Assembly (NCBI GenBank): GCA_903906315.1
Contig: CAIVJW010000156.1
Span: 41,161-105,160 of the forward strand
Direction: 5' to 3'
Length of the DNA: 64,000 bases
Source: an uncultured delta proteobacterium
GTDB taxonomy: Bacteria > Myxococcota_A > Polyangia > Polyangiales > Polyangiaceae
Part shown: positions 1 to 7,911 of the stretch, piece after piece
Layout: each line of letters opens with the position of its first letter
How positions within the stretch are numbered: the first letter of the stretch is position 1
Program-made: the position numbers and the translations under genes
Notes under the pieces: model-generated
Databases searched by the model: none
Told to the model about the DNA's origin: nothing
The model's input: only the letters and a program-made list of their open reading frames with translations

Positions 1-1
1 G

Positions 2-565
2 TCGACCGACCAGCACGCGTACGTGCAGCAGCTGCGCGACGGGCTCGACAACTTCTTCGTCACGTTCATCGAGGTGCTGCGCGATCGCGCCCCGGCGCGC
101 GGCGGGATCGAGGTCGAGCCGGGCTTCACGACGGGCGACTACCTCTCGGGCTTCCTGCAGGGCACGCGGCGCGCGCTCGCCGAGGGGGAGCGCGAGTCGC
201 TCACGATCACGATCGAGGAGCTCGACGCGGCGGCGCTCGGCCGGCTGATCGCGCTCTACGAGCGAGCGGTGGGGATCTACGCCGAGCTCGTCGACGTGAA
301 CGCCTACCACCAGCCCGGGGTCGAGGCCGGCAAGAAGGCCGCCGAGGCGGTCCTCGCGAAGCAGTCGCAGATCGTGGCCGCGCTGCGGGCGCGGGCCCCG
401 CAGGCGCTGACGGTCGCGGTCGTCGCGGAGGCGATCGGGTCGACGGACTACGAGACGGTGCTGTCGGTGCTGCGCCACCTCGCGGCGAACCCGGGCCGAG
501 GCGTGGCGTACGCGATCGCGCCGGGCGCGGCGCTGCTCGACGCGACCTACGCCTGGAAGGGCTGA
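2..565 (+). CDS. pgi: Glucose-6-phosphate isomerase, C-terminal part (5' end outside window)
   Basis: Only the last ~187 codons lie in the window; the frame is open to the left edge, so the start is missing. The enzyme interconverts glucose-6-phosphate and fructose-6-phosphate in cytoplasmic glycolysis/gluconeogenesis. The block [16 protein letters not shown] (about 297-345) is the active-site region of the isomerase family, and the preceding [15 protein letters not shown] segment also fits. The C-terminal ~60 residues ([13 protein letters not shown]...) resemble the tail of the cyanobacterial, chlamydial and plastid-type enzyme rather than the E. coli type. It ends one base before the convergent neighbour's stop. 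Identity is secure; the subtype assignment is from memory of family sequences. Confidence 0.9.
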   Translation, partial: STDQHAYVQQLRDGLDNFFVTFIEVLRDRAPARGGIEVEPGFTTGDYLSGFLQGTRRALAEGERESLTITIEELDAAALGRLIALYERAVGIYAELVDVNAYHQPGVEAGKKAAEAVLAKQSQIVAALRARAPQALTVAVVAEAIGSTDYETVLSVLRHLAANPGRGVAYAIAPGAALLDATYAWKG

Positions 566-566
566 T

Positions 567-1268
567 CTAGAGCGATCCCGAGAGCCCGACGCCCATCGTG
601 CGGTCGCCGACGCGCATCGGCGCGACGGTGACGCGGCTCGAGAGGTCGTTGCGCAGCAGGTACGTGTCCTTGAGGACCGCGCCGGCGATCGCGAGGGCGA
701 GGCCGGCGCTCTGCCCGAGGCCGTCGAGCACGAGGACGGCGGTGCCGAGGTCGGCCGACGGTGCCGTTCCGATGGTCACGAAGGGCCCGACGACCGGGAT
801 GTAGAGCGGGCCGAACCGCGCTGCGCTCGAGGCGGCGGAGGCGACCGCGCCCGTGAGCAGCGAGAGCACCCAGAGCGAGCCGAGCGTCACGGTGCCGCCG
901 ATGAACATGCCCTTGCGCATCTCGGTCACGGGCCGATACCCCGGGCGGACCGGCTGCCCCTCGACGTAGTCGAGCTGGGGCGGGCCGATCATGGCCGCGG
1001 GCATCATCGCGTACATCGGCGGCAGGGGGTAATAGCCCTCGGGCGGGGGGTAATAGCCCGGCGGGGCAGGGGAATAGCCCTGGGGCGGGGGGGAATAGCC
1101 CGGCGGGGCAGGGCGCGCGGCGGGAGGCGCCGACGGTTGCGCAGCCGCTGGCGGCGCGGGCGGGGTCTGCGCCCCGGCTGCCGTCGTCGCGGCGACGAGG
1201 GCGATCGAGGCCCCGACCGCGAATCGTCGCGCACCGCCGGGACCCACTGATCGGTTCACGCAACGCAT
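567..1268 (-). CDS. Secreted Pro/Tyr-rich two-TM envelope protein
   Basis: 233 residues. I chose the ATG at 1268 because a perfect AGGAGG (1274-1279) sits five bases upstream; the frame is open further up. An N-terminal signal sequence (RRFAVGASIALVAATTAAGA) is followed by a repetitive GYxPPP tract (about residues 45-90), then two hydrophobic segments separated by a small-residue loop, and a tail ending GVGLSGSL. The C-terminal half (MFIGG..., LSLLTGA, IPVVGP) resembles the C-terminal half of the protein at 27160-28083, so they look like paralogues with different N-terminal arms. Likely anchored in the inner membrane or secreted; function unknown. Convergent with pgi. Confidence 0.72.
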   Translation of the reverse strand: MRCVNRSVGPGGARRFAVGASIALVAATTAAGAQTPPAPPAAAQPSAPPAARPAPPGYSPPPQGYSPAPPGYYPPPEGYYPLPPMYAMMPAAMIGPPQLDYVEGQPVRPGYRPVTEMRKGMFIGGTVTLGSLWVLSLLTGAVASAASSAARFGPLYIPVVGPFVTIGTAPSADLGTAVLVLDGLGQSAGLALAIAGAVLKDTYLLRNDLSSRVTVAPMRVGDRTMGVGLSGSL

Positions 1269-1433
1269 CGCGGCCTCCTGCGCGGCGTTCGCCGCGGGCG
1301 GGAGCATAGGCGGCGCGCGAGGGAACTCAACGCCCGAACGCGCGCCCGGCGCCGCCGCGAGGCCGCGCCGCACAGGGAAGCCGGCGCGACCGCTGCCGCT
1401 CTCCGCCCGCCGTGCGGCCGGGGATCGGCCGGA

Positions 1434-1589
1434 CTAGGGCTGCGCCGCGAACGACGCGACGACCGTCTCGTACTTCGCGACCGCCTTCTTCCAGCGCTTC
1501 AGGCGCTTGCCGGGCTTGGTCGGGGCGCGGCCCGACTTGGCGTCGATCTTCTCTTTGAGGTGGGTGAGCTGGCGTTCGGGGCGGTTCAT
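1434..1589 (-). CDS. Small basic hypothetical protein
   Basis: A 51-residue, Lys/Arg-rich peptide starting MNRPERQLTHLKEK and ending FAAQP, with a KPGKRLKRWKKAVAKYE helix. The frame is open to 1688, but the N-terminal extension is Gly/Ala/Pro-rich low complexity, so the ATG at 1589 seems more natural. No clear ribosome binding site. The amphipathic basic helix argues weakly for a real small nucleic-acid-binding or ribosome-associated protein. It could equally be a chance reading frame in GC-rich DNA. Confidence 0.4.
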   Translation of the reverse strand: MNRPERQLTHLKEKIDAKSGRAPTKPGKRLKRWKKAVAKYETVVASFAAQP

Positions 1590-1934
1590 GGGGGCGCATG
1601 CGTATCCAAGGGCGCCCGTGGGCGCAAGGGCCTCGGCGTGTCGACCCCCCGCTTGGGGGGGCTCCGCGCCGGCCCCGGCGCCTGCCACGACCGCCGGGCC
1701 TCCGGCGGACGGAGCGCGGCGGCGTCCGCGTGGGGGTCACGAATGACCCGCGGACCCGTCGACCGGATCGCTTCCGACAGGATCGGCGGCGGGGCGCGGA
1801 CGAGGCCCGATCCCTTCGTGCCCTCGCGCGACGGTCGCGCCGGGAAGAGGGCCCATCCCCAGCGTTCGCCGGGACCGCGTGGGCCCGGCTGCGCAGCTCG
1901 ACGGACTCCCTCCGCCGACCTCGCCGTCGCCGCG
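1590..1934. other. Gene-free stretch
   Basis: About 345 bases without a convincing gene. The only structure noticed is a C6-GCTT-G6 hairpin at 1645-1660, which lies upstream of the small minus-strand gene and so is not an obvious terminator for it. Open frames here have no recognisable protein character. Confidence 0.5.
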
Positions 1935-2216
1935 CTACGCCGCGCCTTCGTCGGGCCCGAGCCGCCCGTAGGCGTGCACGCCGTACATGGTCGCGACGAG
2001 GCCAGCGAGCGTGATCGCTTGCCCCGCCTCCGAGGGGCCGATGCCCACGATCGCGAGCCCGATCCCGACCAGCGCGCCCCCGCCCGCGAGCGCGCGGCGC
2101 GCGGCGCGCACCTGGCGTTCGTCGACGGACCCGCCGACCGTGGCGGGCTCGTCCGGCGCCGTCGCGACCGGCCGTGCCCGTCGCGCGCGGCGCCTGGGCT
2201 TCGCGGGGTCCGTCAC
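1935..2216 (-). CDS. Small two-TM membrane protein
   Basis: 93 residues. The GTG start at 2216 overlaps the TGA stop of the upstream lipoprotein gene as GTGA, which fixes the start and implies translational coupling. A very basic N terminus ([12 protein letters not shown]) is followed by two hydrophobic stretches: GGGALVGIGLAIVGIG (about 45-60) and AGQAITLAGLVATMYGVHAYG (about 64-84). The charge pattern suggests the N terminus is cytoplasmic and the hairpin sits in the inner membrane. No family recognised. Confidence 0.68.
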   Translation of the reverse strand: MTDPAKPRRRARRARPVATAPDEPATVGGSVDERQVRAARRALAGGGALVGIGLAIVGIGPSEAGQAITLAGLVATMYGVHAYGRLGPDEGAA

Positions 2217-2725
2217 TTGTAGCCCTGGGTCCGGGCGTGGGTGACGAAGTCGGACACGTCGCGCGCGAGCTGGCCTTCGCACGCGATCGTGGTCTGCGAG
2301 TGCGCGTCGCCGACGAGGTCGTCGTAGACGTAGTTCTCCTGGTAGAGCACGACGAACCGGCTCTCGCCGTCGCTGCCGCGGACCAGGCGAAGGCGCTCGT
2401 CCTTCTCGTTGCGCGGCGGGATCGCGCCGCCGAGCTCCGCCGCGTCGGCGGCGGTGACGTAGGCGATCCCGAAGGCGCGGCCCTCGACGCCGACGTCGAC
2501 GTGCAGCGTCTTGTCGCTCGGGAGGCGCACGTCGCGACCCGGCCCCGGCCGCACCCCCTCGCGGATCATCGTCTGGCGGATCACCTCGAGCGCGCGCCGC
2601 TCGTCGAGCGTCCGGGTGGCGTTGGGCGTGCGCGCCTCGCCGCCCCGGCAGCCGAGGGCCGATCCCGCCGACGCGAGGGCGACGAGGACGGCGGTTGCGC
2701 GGGCGACTCCGGCGAATCGGCTCAT
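2213..2725 (-). CDS. Putative lipoprotein of unknown function
   Basis: 170 residues from the ATG at 2725; an upstream in-frame start (2746) would put seven residues before the signal sequence. The signal peptide ends in SALGC, a lipobox with the acylated Cys near residue 26, so the product is probably anchored to the inner or outer membrane. The mature part is a single ~140-residue domain (LDERRALEVIRQTMIREG...) containing ENYVYDD and a lone Cys in IACEGQL; I do not recognise it. Coupled by overlap to the downstream two-TM protein, which may be its partner. Confidence 0.75.
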   Translation of the reverse strand: MSRFAGVARATAVLVALASAGSALGCRGGEARTPNATRTLDERRALEVIRQTMIREGVRPGPGRDVRLPSDKTLHVDVGVEGRAFGIAYVTAADAAELGGAIPPRNEKDERLRLVRGSDGESRFVVLYQENYVYDDLVGDAHSQTTIACEGQLARDVSDFVTHARTQGYK

Positions 2726-2775
2726 GGGTCCGCGGAGGGTAGCCAACGCGAGGCGGCTTCGCTACTGCTCGCCCC

Positions 2776-4404
2776 ATGGCACGCCTGGCGGCAATCGATC
2801 TCGGCTCGAACGCCATCCGTCTCCGCATCGTCGATGTCGACCCGCCGCGCGACACGCCCGACGGGCCGCGCTTCTTTGCGTTTCGCGAGGTCGCCGCGGA
2901 GCGGGCGAGCGTGCGGCTCGGCCACGACGTGTTCACCCGAGGCGAGATCGAGCCGGCGGTCCTCGCCCAGGCCTGCGAGGCGCTCAAGCGCTTCCGCGGG
3001 ACGATGGACGCGACGAAGGTGGACCGGTACCGCGCCGTCGCGACGAGCGCGGCCCGCGAGGCCAAGAACGGCGATCTCCTCGTGGAGCGCGCCGCGCGCG
3101 AGGCCGGCCTGCACGTCGAGATCATCGAGGGCATCGAGGAGGCTCGCCTCGTCCAGCTCGCGGTGGCCGAGCGCGTCTCGCTCGGCTCGCGCCGCGCCGT
3201 GCTCGTCGACATCGGCGGCGGGTCGACCGAGCTGACCGTGCTGCGCGACCGCCGCGCGGAGTACGCCCGATCGATGCCCGTCGGCACGGTGCGGCTCGTC
3301 GAGGCCTTCCTCGAGGGGCGCGGCGCCGTCGACGCGACGCACCGCATGCTGATGGAGGAGTACGTCGAGCGCGCCTGCGGCGACGCCGTCTCCGAGGTGC
3401 TCGACGTGTCGGCCGAGGGCGGCGTGCAGCTCCTCGTCGGGACCGGCGGCAACATCGAGACGCTCGCCGACCTGTGCCCGGTCCCCTCCGCGTTCCCCGA
3501 AGGGCGCGCGATCCACGTGCCCTCGATGGAGCGCCTGCTCGGCGAGCTCTGCGCGCGCACGGTCGACGAGCGCGTCGCGATCTGGGGCCTGCGCCCGGAC
3601 CGCGCCGACACGATCGTCCCTGCCGCGGGGGTGCTCGGGTGGCTCGCGCGCGCCTTCCGCCTCGACTCGATCGCCGCGCCGGGCGTCGGCCTGAAGGAGG
3701 GCGTGCTCGTCGACCTGGCGCGCGCGCACTTCTTCCCGGGGGGCTTCTCGGGCGAGGCCGCGGCCATCACGGACGCCTGCCTGCGCCTCGGGCGCCGCTA
3801 CCAGTTCGACGAGGCGCACGGCCAGCTCGTCGCGCGCCTCGCGACGCGCCTCTTCGACGACCTCGCGCCCCGCCACCGCCTCGGGCCGCGCGACCGCGTG
3901 CTCATCTCGGCGGCCGCGCTGCTCCACGACATCGGCGACTTCGTGCGCTACGAGGGCCACCACAAGCACAGCTACTACTTGATCGTGCACAGCGACGTGA
4001 TGGGCCTCTCGCGCGAGGAGCTCGACGTCGTCGCGAACATCGCGCGCTACCACCGCAAGAGCCCCCCCTCGCTCGAGCACGAGAACTTCCGGGCGCTCGG
4101 CCGCGACGCGCGCGCGAAGGTGAAGGCCATGGCCGCGATCCTGCGCGTCGCCGACGCGCTCGACCGCGAGCACCGGGGCAAGGTCGCCGACGTGAGCGGC
4201 CGCATCGACGGCGCGACGCTCGTCCTCGAGGTGCAGGGCGCCGACGAGTACGCGCTCGAGGAGTGGACCGTGCAGCAGAAGAGCGGGATGCTCCGCGAGG
4301 CGTTCGGCCTGGAGGTGCGCCTCGCCGACGCGCGTCGCGGCCCGCCGGCTTCCGTGCACGACCCCGCCCGCGGCGCCGCGTCGACCCCGCGCGACCAGGG
4401 CTGA
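2776..4404 (+). CDS. Ppx/GppA-type phosphatase with C-terminal HD domain
   Basis: 542 residues, the usual length for exopolyphosphatase/guanosine pentaphosphatase enzymes with an HD domain. The N terminus has the ASKHA phosphate-1 loop (AIDLGSNAIRL, residues 6-16) and a second nucleotide loop (VDIGGGSTEL, about 145-154); GTGGNIETLA near 225 is the adenosine-type motif. The HD part shows LLHDIGDF (about 381-388) and YEGHHKHSYYLI. It should hydrolyse polyphosphate or pppGpp and thereby influence the stringent response. The start is supported by the ASKHA motif lying at the expected distance from the N terminus. Monocistronic-looking; divergent from the lipoprotein at 2725 with a 50-base gap. 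Which substrate it prefers cannot be told from sequence. Confidence 0.9.
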   Translation: MARLAAIDLGSNAIRLRIVDVDPPRDTPDGPRFFAFREVAAERASVRLGHDVFTRGEIEPAVLAQACEALKRFRGTMDATKVDRYRAVATSAAREAKNGDLLVERAAREAGLHVEIIEGIEEARLVQLAVAERVSLGSRRAVLVDIGGGSTELTVLRDRRAEYARSMPVGTVRLVEAFLEGRGAVDATHRMLMEEYVERACGDAVSEVLDVSAEGGVQLLVGTGGNIETLADLCPVPSAFPEGRAIHVPSMERLLGELCARTVDERVAIWGLRPDRADTIVPAAGVLGWLARAFRLDSIAAPGVGLKEGVLVDLARAHFFPGGFSGEAAAITDACLRLGRRYQFDEAHGQLVARLATRLFDDLAPRHRLGPRDRVLISAAALLHDIGDFVRYEGHHKHSYYLIVHSDVMGLSREELDVVANIARYHRKSPPSLEHENFRALGRDARAKVKAMAAILRVADALDREHRGKVADVSGRIDGATLVLEVQGADEYALEEWTVQQKSGMLREAFGLEVRLADARRGPPASVHDPARGAASTPRDQG

Positions 4405-4480
4405 CGCCGCCGGGCGGCCGGCGCTAGGCTACGCCCGCCCGTACGCCGCGAGGCGCGCTCCCCGTCCCCCGGAGACCTGC

Positions 4481-6172
4481 ATGGCCCTCATCGCCTTCAG
4501 CAACGACCCGAAGATCGCCGAGCAGCAGATGCACGCGATCATCTTCTACCTGACGTCGTTCGGTTACATCGACGGGGAGTTCGACGAGGCCGAGCGATCG
4601 TTCGTGCGCGACTACATTGCCAAGCTCGTCGCCGTCCGCGCCGACGAGGCCCACCTCGATCCGGACGCGCGCGCCGACGTCGTCGGGCGGTGGACGGAGC
4701 ACTTCCACGAGGTGCTCGCCGAGAACGACGCGAAGATCCGCGCCCTGTTCACCGAGAGCGTGGCGGAGGGCGAGGACACGCACAAGTTCGTCCTCGCGAA
4801 GCTCAAGCTCCGCTGCTTCGAGCTGTTCAAGGACTTCGACGAGGACAACCGCGCGGGCCTGCTCTCGACGGTCGACGAGCTGATGTACGCCGACGGGGTC
4901 GTGCACCCGAGCGAGCTGGCCTTCCGCAACGAGCTCTACCGGCTGCTCCTCGCGCCGATGGAGCTCGACGACGCGGAGATCGAGGCGATCCCCGCCGGCG
5001 CCGTGGTGATCGGCGAGGCGCGCACGCTCTCGGCGCGCCTCGCCGACCACCCGTTCCTCAAGACCTTCGAGTGGGAGTACGCGAAGGACGCCGAGACGTT
5101 CGCCAAGCAGGCCGAGACCGATCTCCACCTCATGCGGCGGGTGATGGAGAAGCTCGACGAGCAGCGCGCGCGGGGCGCGGGGCGGCTCGCGACGGGCGCC
5201 GATCTCGGCGCGTTCGCCGGGCAGGAGCCGTTCCTCGACGGGCACGTCTACGTGGTGCCGCCGCGCTCCGGCAAGGCCTACGAGCTGCTCGTGCTGGGCG
5301 ACCTGCACGGCTGCTACTCGTGCCTGAAGGCCGCGCTGCTCCAGGCCGACTTCTTCGGCAAGGTGCAGGCCTACCACGACGATCCGGTCCACGCGCCCGA
5401 GATGAAGCTCGTCTTCCTGGGCGACTACATCGACCGAGGCCGCTTCAGCTACAGCGGCATCCTGCGCACGGCGATGGAGCTCTACCTCGCGGTGCCGGAC
5501 CACGTGTACCTGCTGCGCGGCAACCACGAGTACTACGTCGAGTACAAGGGCCGCACGCTCGCGCCGGTGCGCCCCGCCGAGGCGTTCACCGCGATCGCCG
5601 ACGTCGCGCCGAAGGAGGTCTTCTCGGCCTACATGAAGCTCTTCGAGGCGCTCCCGAACCTGCTGTTTTTCGACCGCACGATGTTCGTGCACGCGGGCAT
5701 CCCGCGCGACGCGACGATCGCCGAGCGGTGGACGGGGCTCGAGTCGCTGAACGACCAGGAGATGCGCTTCCAGATGCTCTGGAGCGATCCGAGCGAGGCC
5801 GACGTGATCCCCGACGAGCTGCAGAAGGAGAACGCGCGGTTCCCGTTCGGGCGGCGCCAGTTCCGGTCCTTCATGGGCAAGCTCGGCGCGACGACGATGA
5901 TCCGCGGCCACGAGCGTGTGGTCGAGGGGTTCCGCGAGATCTACGACGCCCCCGAGGCGCGGCTGCTCAGCCTGTTCTCGGCCGGCGGGCGGACGAACGC
6001 GGACCTGCCGCCGCAGAGCAACTACCGCGAGGTCACGCCCATGGCGCTGTCGATCTCGCATCGCGACGGGGTCACGCAGCTGAACCCGTTCGCGATCGAG
6101 TACGAGCGGTACAACGACCCTCGCTACAACTCCTTCTTCCGCGAGAGCCTCGCGGTCGAGGCCGCTCCGTGA
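4481..6172 (+). CDS. TerB-like domain fused to PPP-family Ser/Thr protein phosphatase
   Basis: 563 residues. Residues ~1-160 form an alpha-helical TerB-like region with acidic DGEFDEAERSFVRDY and ADGVVHPSELAFRNEL repeats. The C-terminal part carries all PPP metallophosphatase signatures: GDLHG (about 272), GDYIDRG (about 313), LLRGNHEYY (about 344) and a late MIRGHERVVEGF (about 474). The signature spacing is that of eukaryote-like PP1/PP2A phosphatases, so a Mn/Fe-dependent protein phosphatase is more likely than a nucleotidase. GGAGA six bases before the ATG acts as ribosome binding site. The window also contains two Ser/Thr kinases, possible opposing activities, though there is no operon link. 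No signal peptide: cytoplasmic. Confidence 0.88.
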   Translation: MALIAFSNDPKIAEQQMHAIIFYLTSFGYIDGEFDEAERSFVRDYIAKLVAVRADEAHLDPDARADVVGRWTEHFHEVLAENDAKIRALFTESVAEGEDTHKFVLAKLKLRCFELFKDFDEDNRAGLLSTVDELMYADGVVHPSELAFRNELYRLLLAPMELDDAEIEAIPAGAVVIGEARTLSARLADHPFLKTFEWEYAKDAETFAKQAETDLHLMRRVMEKLDEQRARGAGRLATGADLGAFAGQEPFLDGHVYVVPPRSGKAYELLVLGDLHGCYSCLKAALLQADFFGKVQAYHDDPVHAPEMKLVFLGDYIDRGRFSYSGILRTAMELYLAVPDHVYLLRGNHEYYVEYKGRTLAPVRPAEAFTAIADVAPKEVFSAYMKLFEALPNLLFFDRTMFVHAGIPRDATIAERWTGLESLNDQEMRFQMLWSDPSEADVIPDELQKENARFPFGRRQFRSFMGKLGATTMIRGHERVVEGFREIYDAPEARLLSLFSAGGRTNADLPPQSNYREVTPMALSISHRDGVTQLNPFAIEYERYNDPRYNSFFRESLAVEAAP

Positions 6173-6400
6173 CCGCGGGCGGCGGGCTGCACGCGCCCGC
6201 TGCACCCGGCTCTCCCTTCGAGGCGGCGCGACCCGGCTGCCGGTGCCGCTGCGGTGATCCGCGCGGAGGGAGCCCGTCGAGGCGCGGCGAGGCCGACGCC
6301 AGCCGGGCGATCCCGGTGGCTGGGCCGCCTCGCCCGTCGAACGTGGCCACGTCGCCGACGCCGGCGGACTCGATCCGCCGAGAATCCGCCGCAGCGGTGC

Positions 6401-6406
6401 TAGGCT
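6401..6406 (+). promoter_or_regulatory. -10-like TAGGCT, probable leaderless promoter
   Basis: TAGGCT lies eight bases before the TTG start at 6415, which would place transcription initiation at or next to the start codon. No Shine-Dalgarno sequence is present. Confidence 0.45.
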
Positions 6407-6414
6407 CGCCGCCG

Positions 6415-7056
6415 TTGCGACCCTTCACGCCTCGCCCGTCCGCCCGCGTCTGCGCGGGGCTCGTCGCCTGCCTCGGCCTCGCCGCGTGCCGCGCGTCCGT
6501 GCCGGATCCGAGGGACGCGGTGCGCGCCTACGCCGACGCGGCCGCGCGCGGGGACGCCGCGGCGCTGCGCGGGATGCTGAGCGACAAGGGGCGCCGCGCG
6601 CTCTCGGGCCCCGAGGTCGCCCGGCTGGTCGAGGATGAGCGCGCCGAGCTTCGGGACGCCGCGCGCGTCCTTTCGGCGCCCGGCGTCTCCGTGAAGGCCC
6701 GCGCCACGCTCCGCTGGGCGGATGGCGAGACGGCCTCGCTCGAGCTCCTCGACGGCGCCTACCGCGTCGCCGCGGCCGACGCGCTGCCGTCGGGGGCGAA
6801 GACCCCGGTGGAGGCGCTCGGCGCGCTCCGCCGCGTGCTCGCCCGACGCAGCTACGCGGGGCTCGTGCGGCTGCTCTCGCCGCAGACCCGCGGCGCGATC
6901 GAGGGCGATCTGCGCTCGCTCGTCGAGGGCCTCGAGCGGCCCGAGGGCCTCGAGGTGCGGGTCGCGGGGGACGCCGCCACGGTGCAGATCCCCGGCGGCC
7001 ACGAGGTGAAGCTGCGCCGCGAGGCGGGCGTCTGGCACGTGGAGGACTTCGATTGA
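6415..7056 (+). CDS. Lipoprotein with two NTF2-like repeats
   Basis: 213 residues from a TTG start at 6415, chosen because it gives a compact signal peptide (VCAGLVACLGLAAC, lipobox Cys about residue 25) and fits the promoter eight bases upstream. The mature protein has two similar ~80-residue alpha+beta units, each starting with a helix about stalling or depletion-type NTF2-like folds (AVRAYADAAARGDAAALRGML and ALGALRRVLARRSYAGLVRLL) and ending in a short beta strand (WHVEDFD). First gene of a coupled trio: its TGA overlaps the TTG of the next gene as TTGA. Probably an accessory or sensor subunit of the membrane system encoded downstream. Confidence 0.8.
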   Translation: MRPFTPRPSARVCAGLVACLGLAACRASVPDPRDAVRAYADAAARGDAAALRGMLSDKGRRALSGPEVARLVEDERAELRDAARVLSAPGVSVKARATLRWADGETASLELLDGAYRVAAADALPSGAKTPVEALGALRRVLARRSYAGLVRLLSPQTRGAIEGDLRSLVEGLERPEGLEVRVAGDAATVQIPGGHEVKLRREAGVWHVEDFD

Positions 7057-7901
7057 CGCGAGGTGCGCCCGGGCGCGGCGGGGACGGCGGACGCTCTGAC
7101 CCGGGCGCTCCGCGAGGCGGCGCCGCGCCGAGGATCCCGCGGCGGGGCGCGCTGGCGGCGATCGCCGGGGCGGCGGCGAGCCTGTGCACGGCGAGGCGCG
7201 CCCGCGCCTTCGGTGAGGAAGGCGCGTTCAACCCGCGGGTGCTCCTGACCGGGACGGCCGAGCTCGAGGGCGTGCGCGCGACCGCGCCGGCCCGCTGGGC
7301 GCGCGAGCTCATCGGTCGCACGAGCGCGCCCGCGCGGCTCTCGCCGTCCACCGTGCGCGCCGACGACCCTGCGCTGCTGGCCGAGCCGTTCGCCGTCTGG
7401 GGTGGCGGAGGCGACGTCCCACCGCTCACCGACCGCGAGGTGGGCGGGCTCGCGCGGTTCATCGCCCTCGGCGGCGTGCTGCTCGTCGACGACTTCGCCC
7501 CCGAGGAGGGCGGCGCCTTCCGCAAGGCCGCTCGCCGCGAGCTCGCGCGCGCCCTGCCGGAGGGCTCGCCGATCCCGATCGGCACGGAGAACGTCATCTT
7601 CCGCTCGTTCTACCTGCTCAAGCGCGCGGCGGGCCGGGTCGAGGGGCCGCCCAAGCTCGAGGCGATCATCCGCGGGGGACTCCCACAGGTGATCTTCTCG
7701 CAGCACGATCTGCTCGGCGCGCTCGCGCGGTCGTCGGGCGGCGTGCACCCGCTCTCGGTCACGCCCGGCGGCGAGCCGCAGCGCGAGCGGGCCGTGCGCC
7801 TCGCGGTCAACGTCGCGATGTACGTGCTGTGCTCGAACTACAAGGACGACCAGGTGCACGCGAAGTTCCTCAAGGGGCGCAAGGGGGGCGGCGGCCCGTG
7901 A
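7053..7901 (+). CDS. DUF4159-type protein with Tat-like signal
   Basis: 282 residues, TTG start overlapping the upstream stop. The N terminus has IPRRGALAAIAGAAASL, a twin-arginine-like signal sequence. The mature region (FNPRVLLTG... PPLTDREVGGLARFIALGGVLLVDDFAPEEG) matches my recollection of the DUF4159 family, whose fold is related to class I glutamine amidotransferases but lacks the catalytic triad. In other genomes such proteins sit beside MoxR ATPase, DUF58 and VWA proteins; here only the VWA partner follows, ten bases downstream. Periplasmic; molecular role unknown. Confidence 0.8.
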   Translation: MTRGAPGRGGDGGRSDPGAPRGGAAPRIPRRGALAAIAGAAASLCTARRARAFGEEGAFNPRVLLTGTAELEGVRATAPARWARELIGRTSAPARLSPSTVRADDPALLAEPFAVWGGGGDVPPLTDREVGGLARFIALGGVLLVDDFAPEEGGAFRKAARRELARALPEGSPIPIGTENVIFRSFYLLKRAAGRVEGPPKLEAIIRGGLPQVIFSQHDLLGALARSSGGVHPLSVTPGGEPQRERAVRLAVNVAMYVLCSNYKDDQVHAKFLKGRKGGGGP

Positions 7902-7911
7902 TCGCGCGCCC

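Noticed and set aside
1935..3770. 611-codon minus-strand frame
   Set aside because: Its C-terminal 93 codons are a genuine small membrane protein started by the GTG at 2216; the upstream part is antisense to the Ppx/GppA gene.
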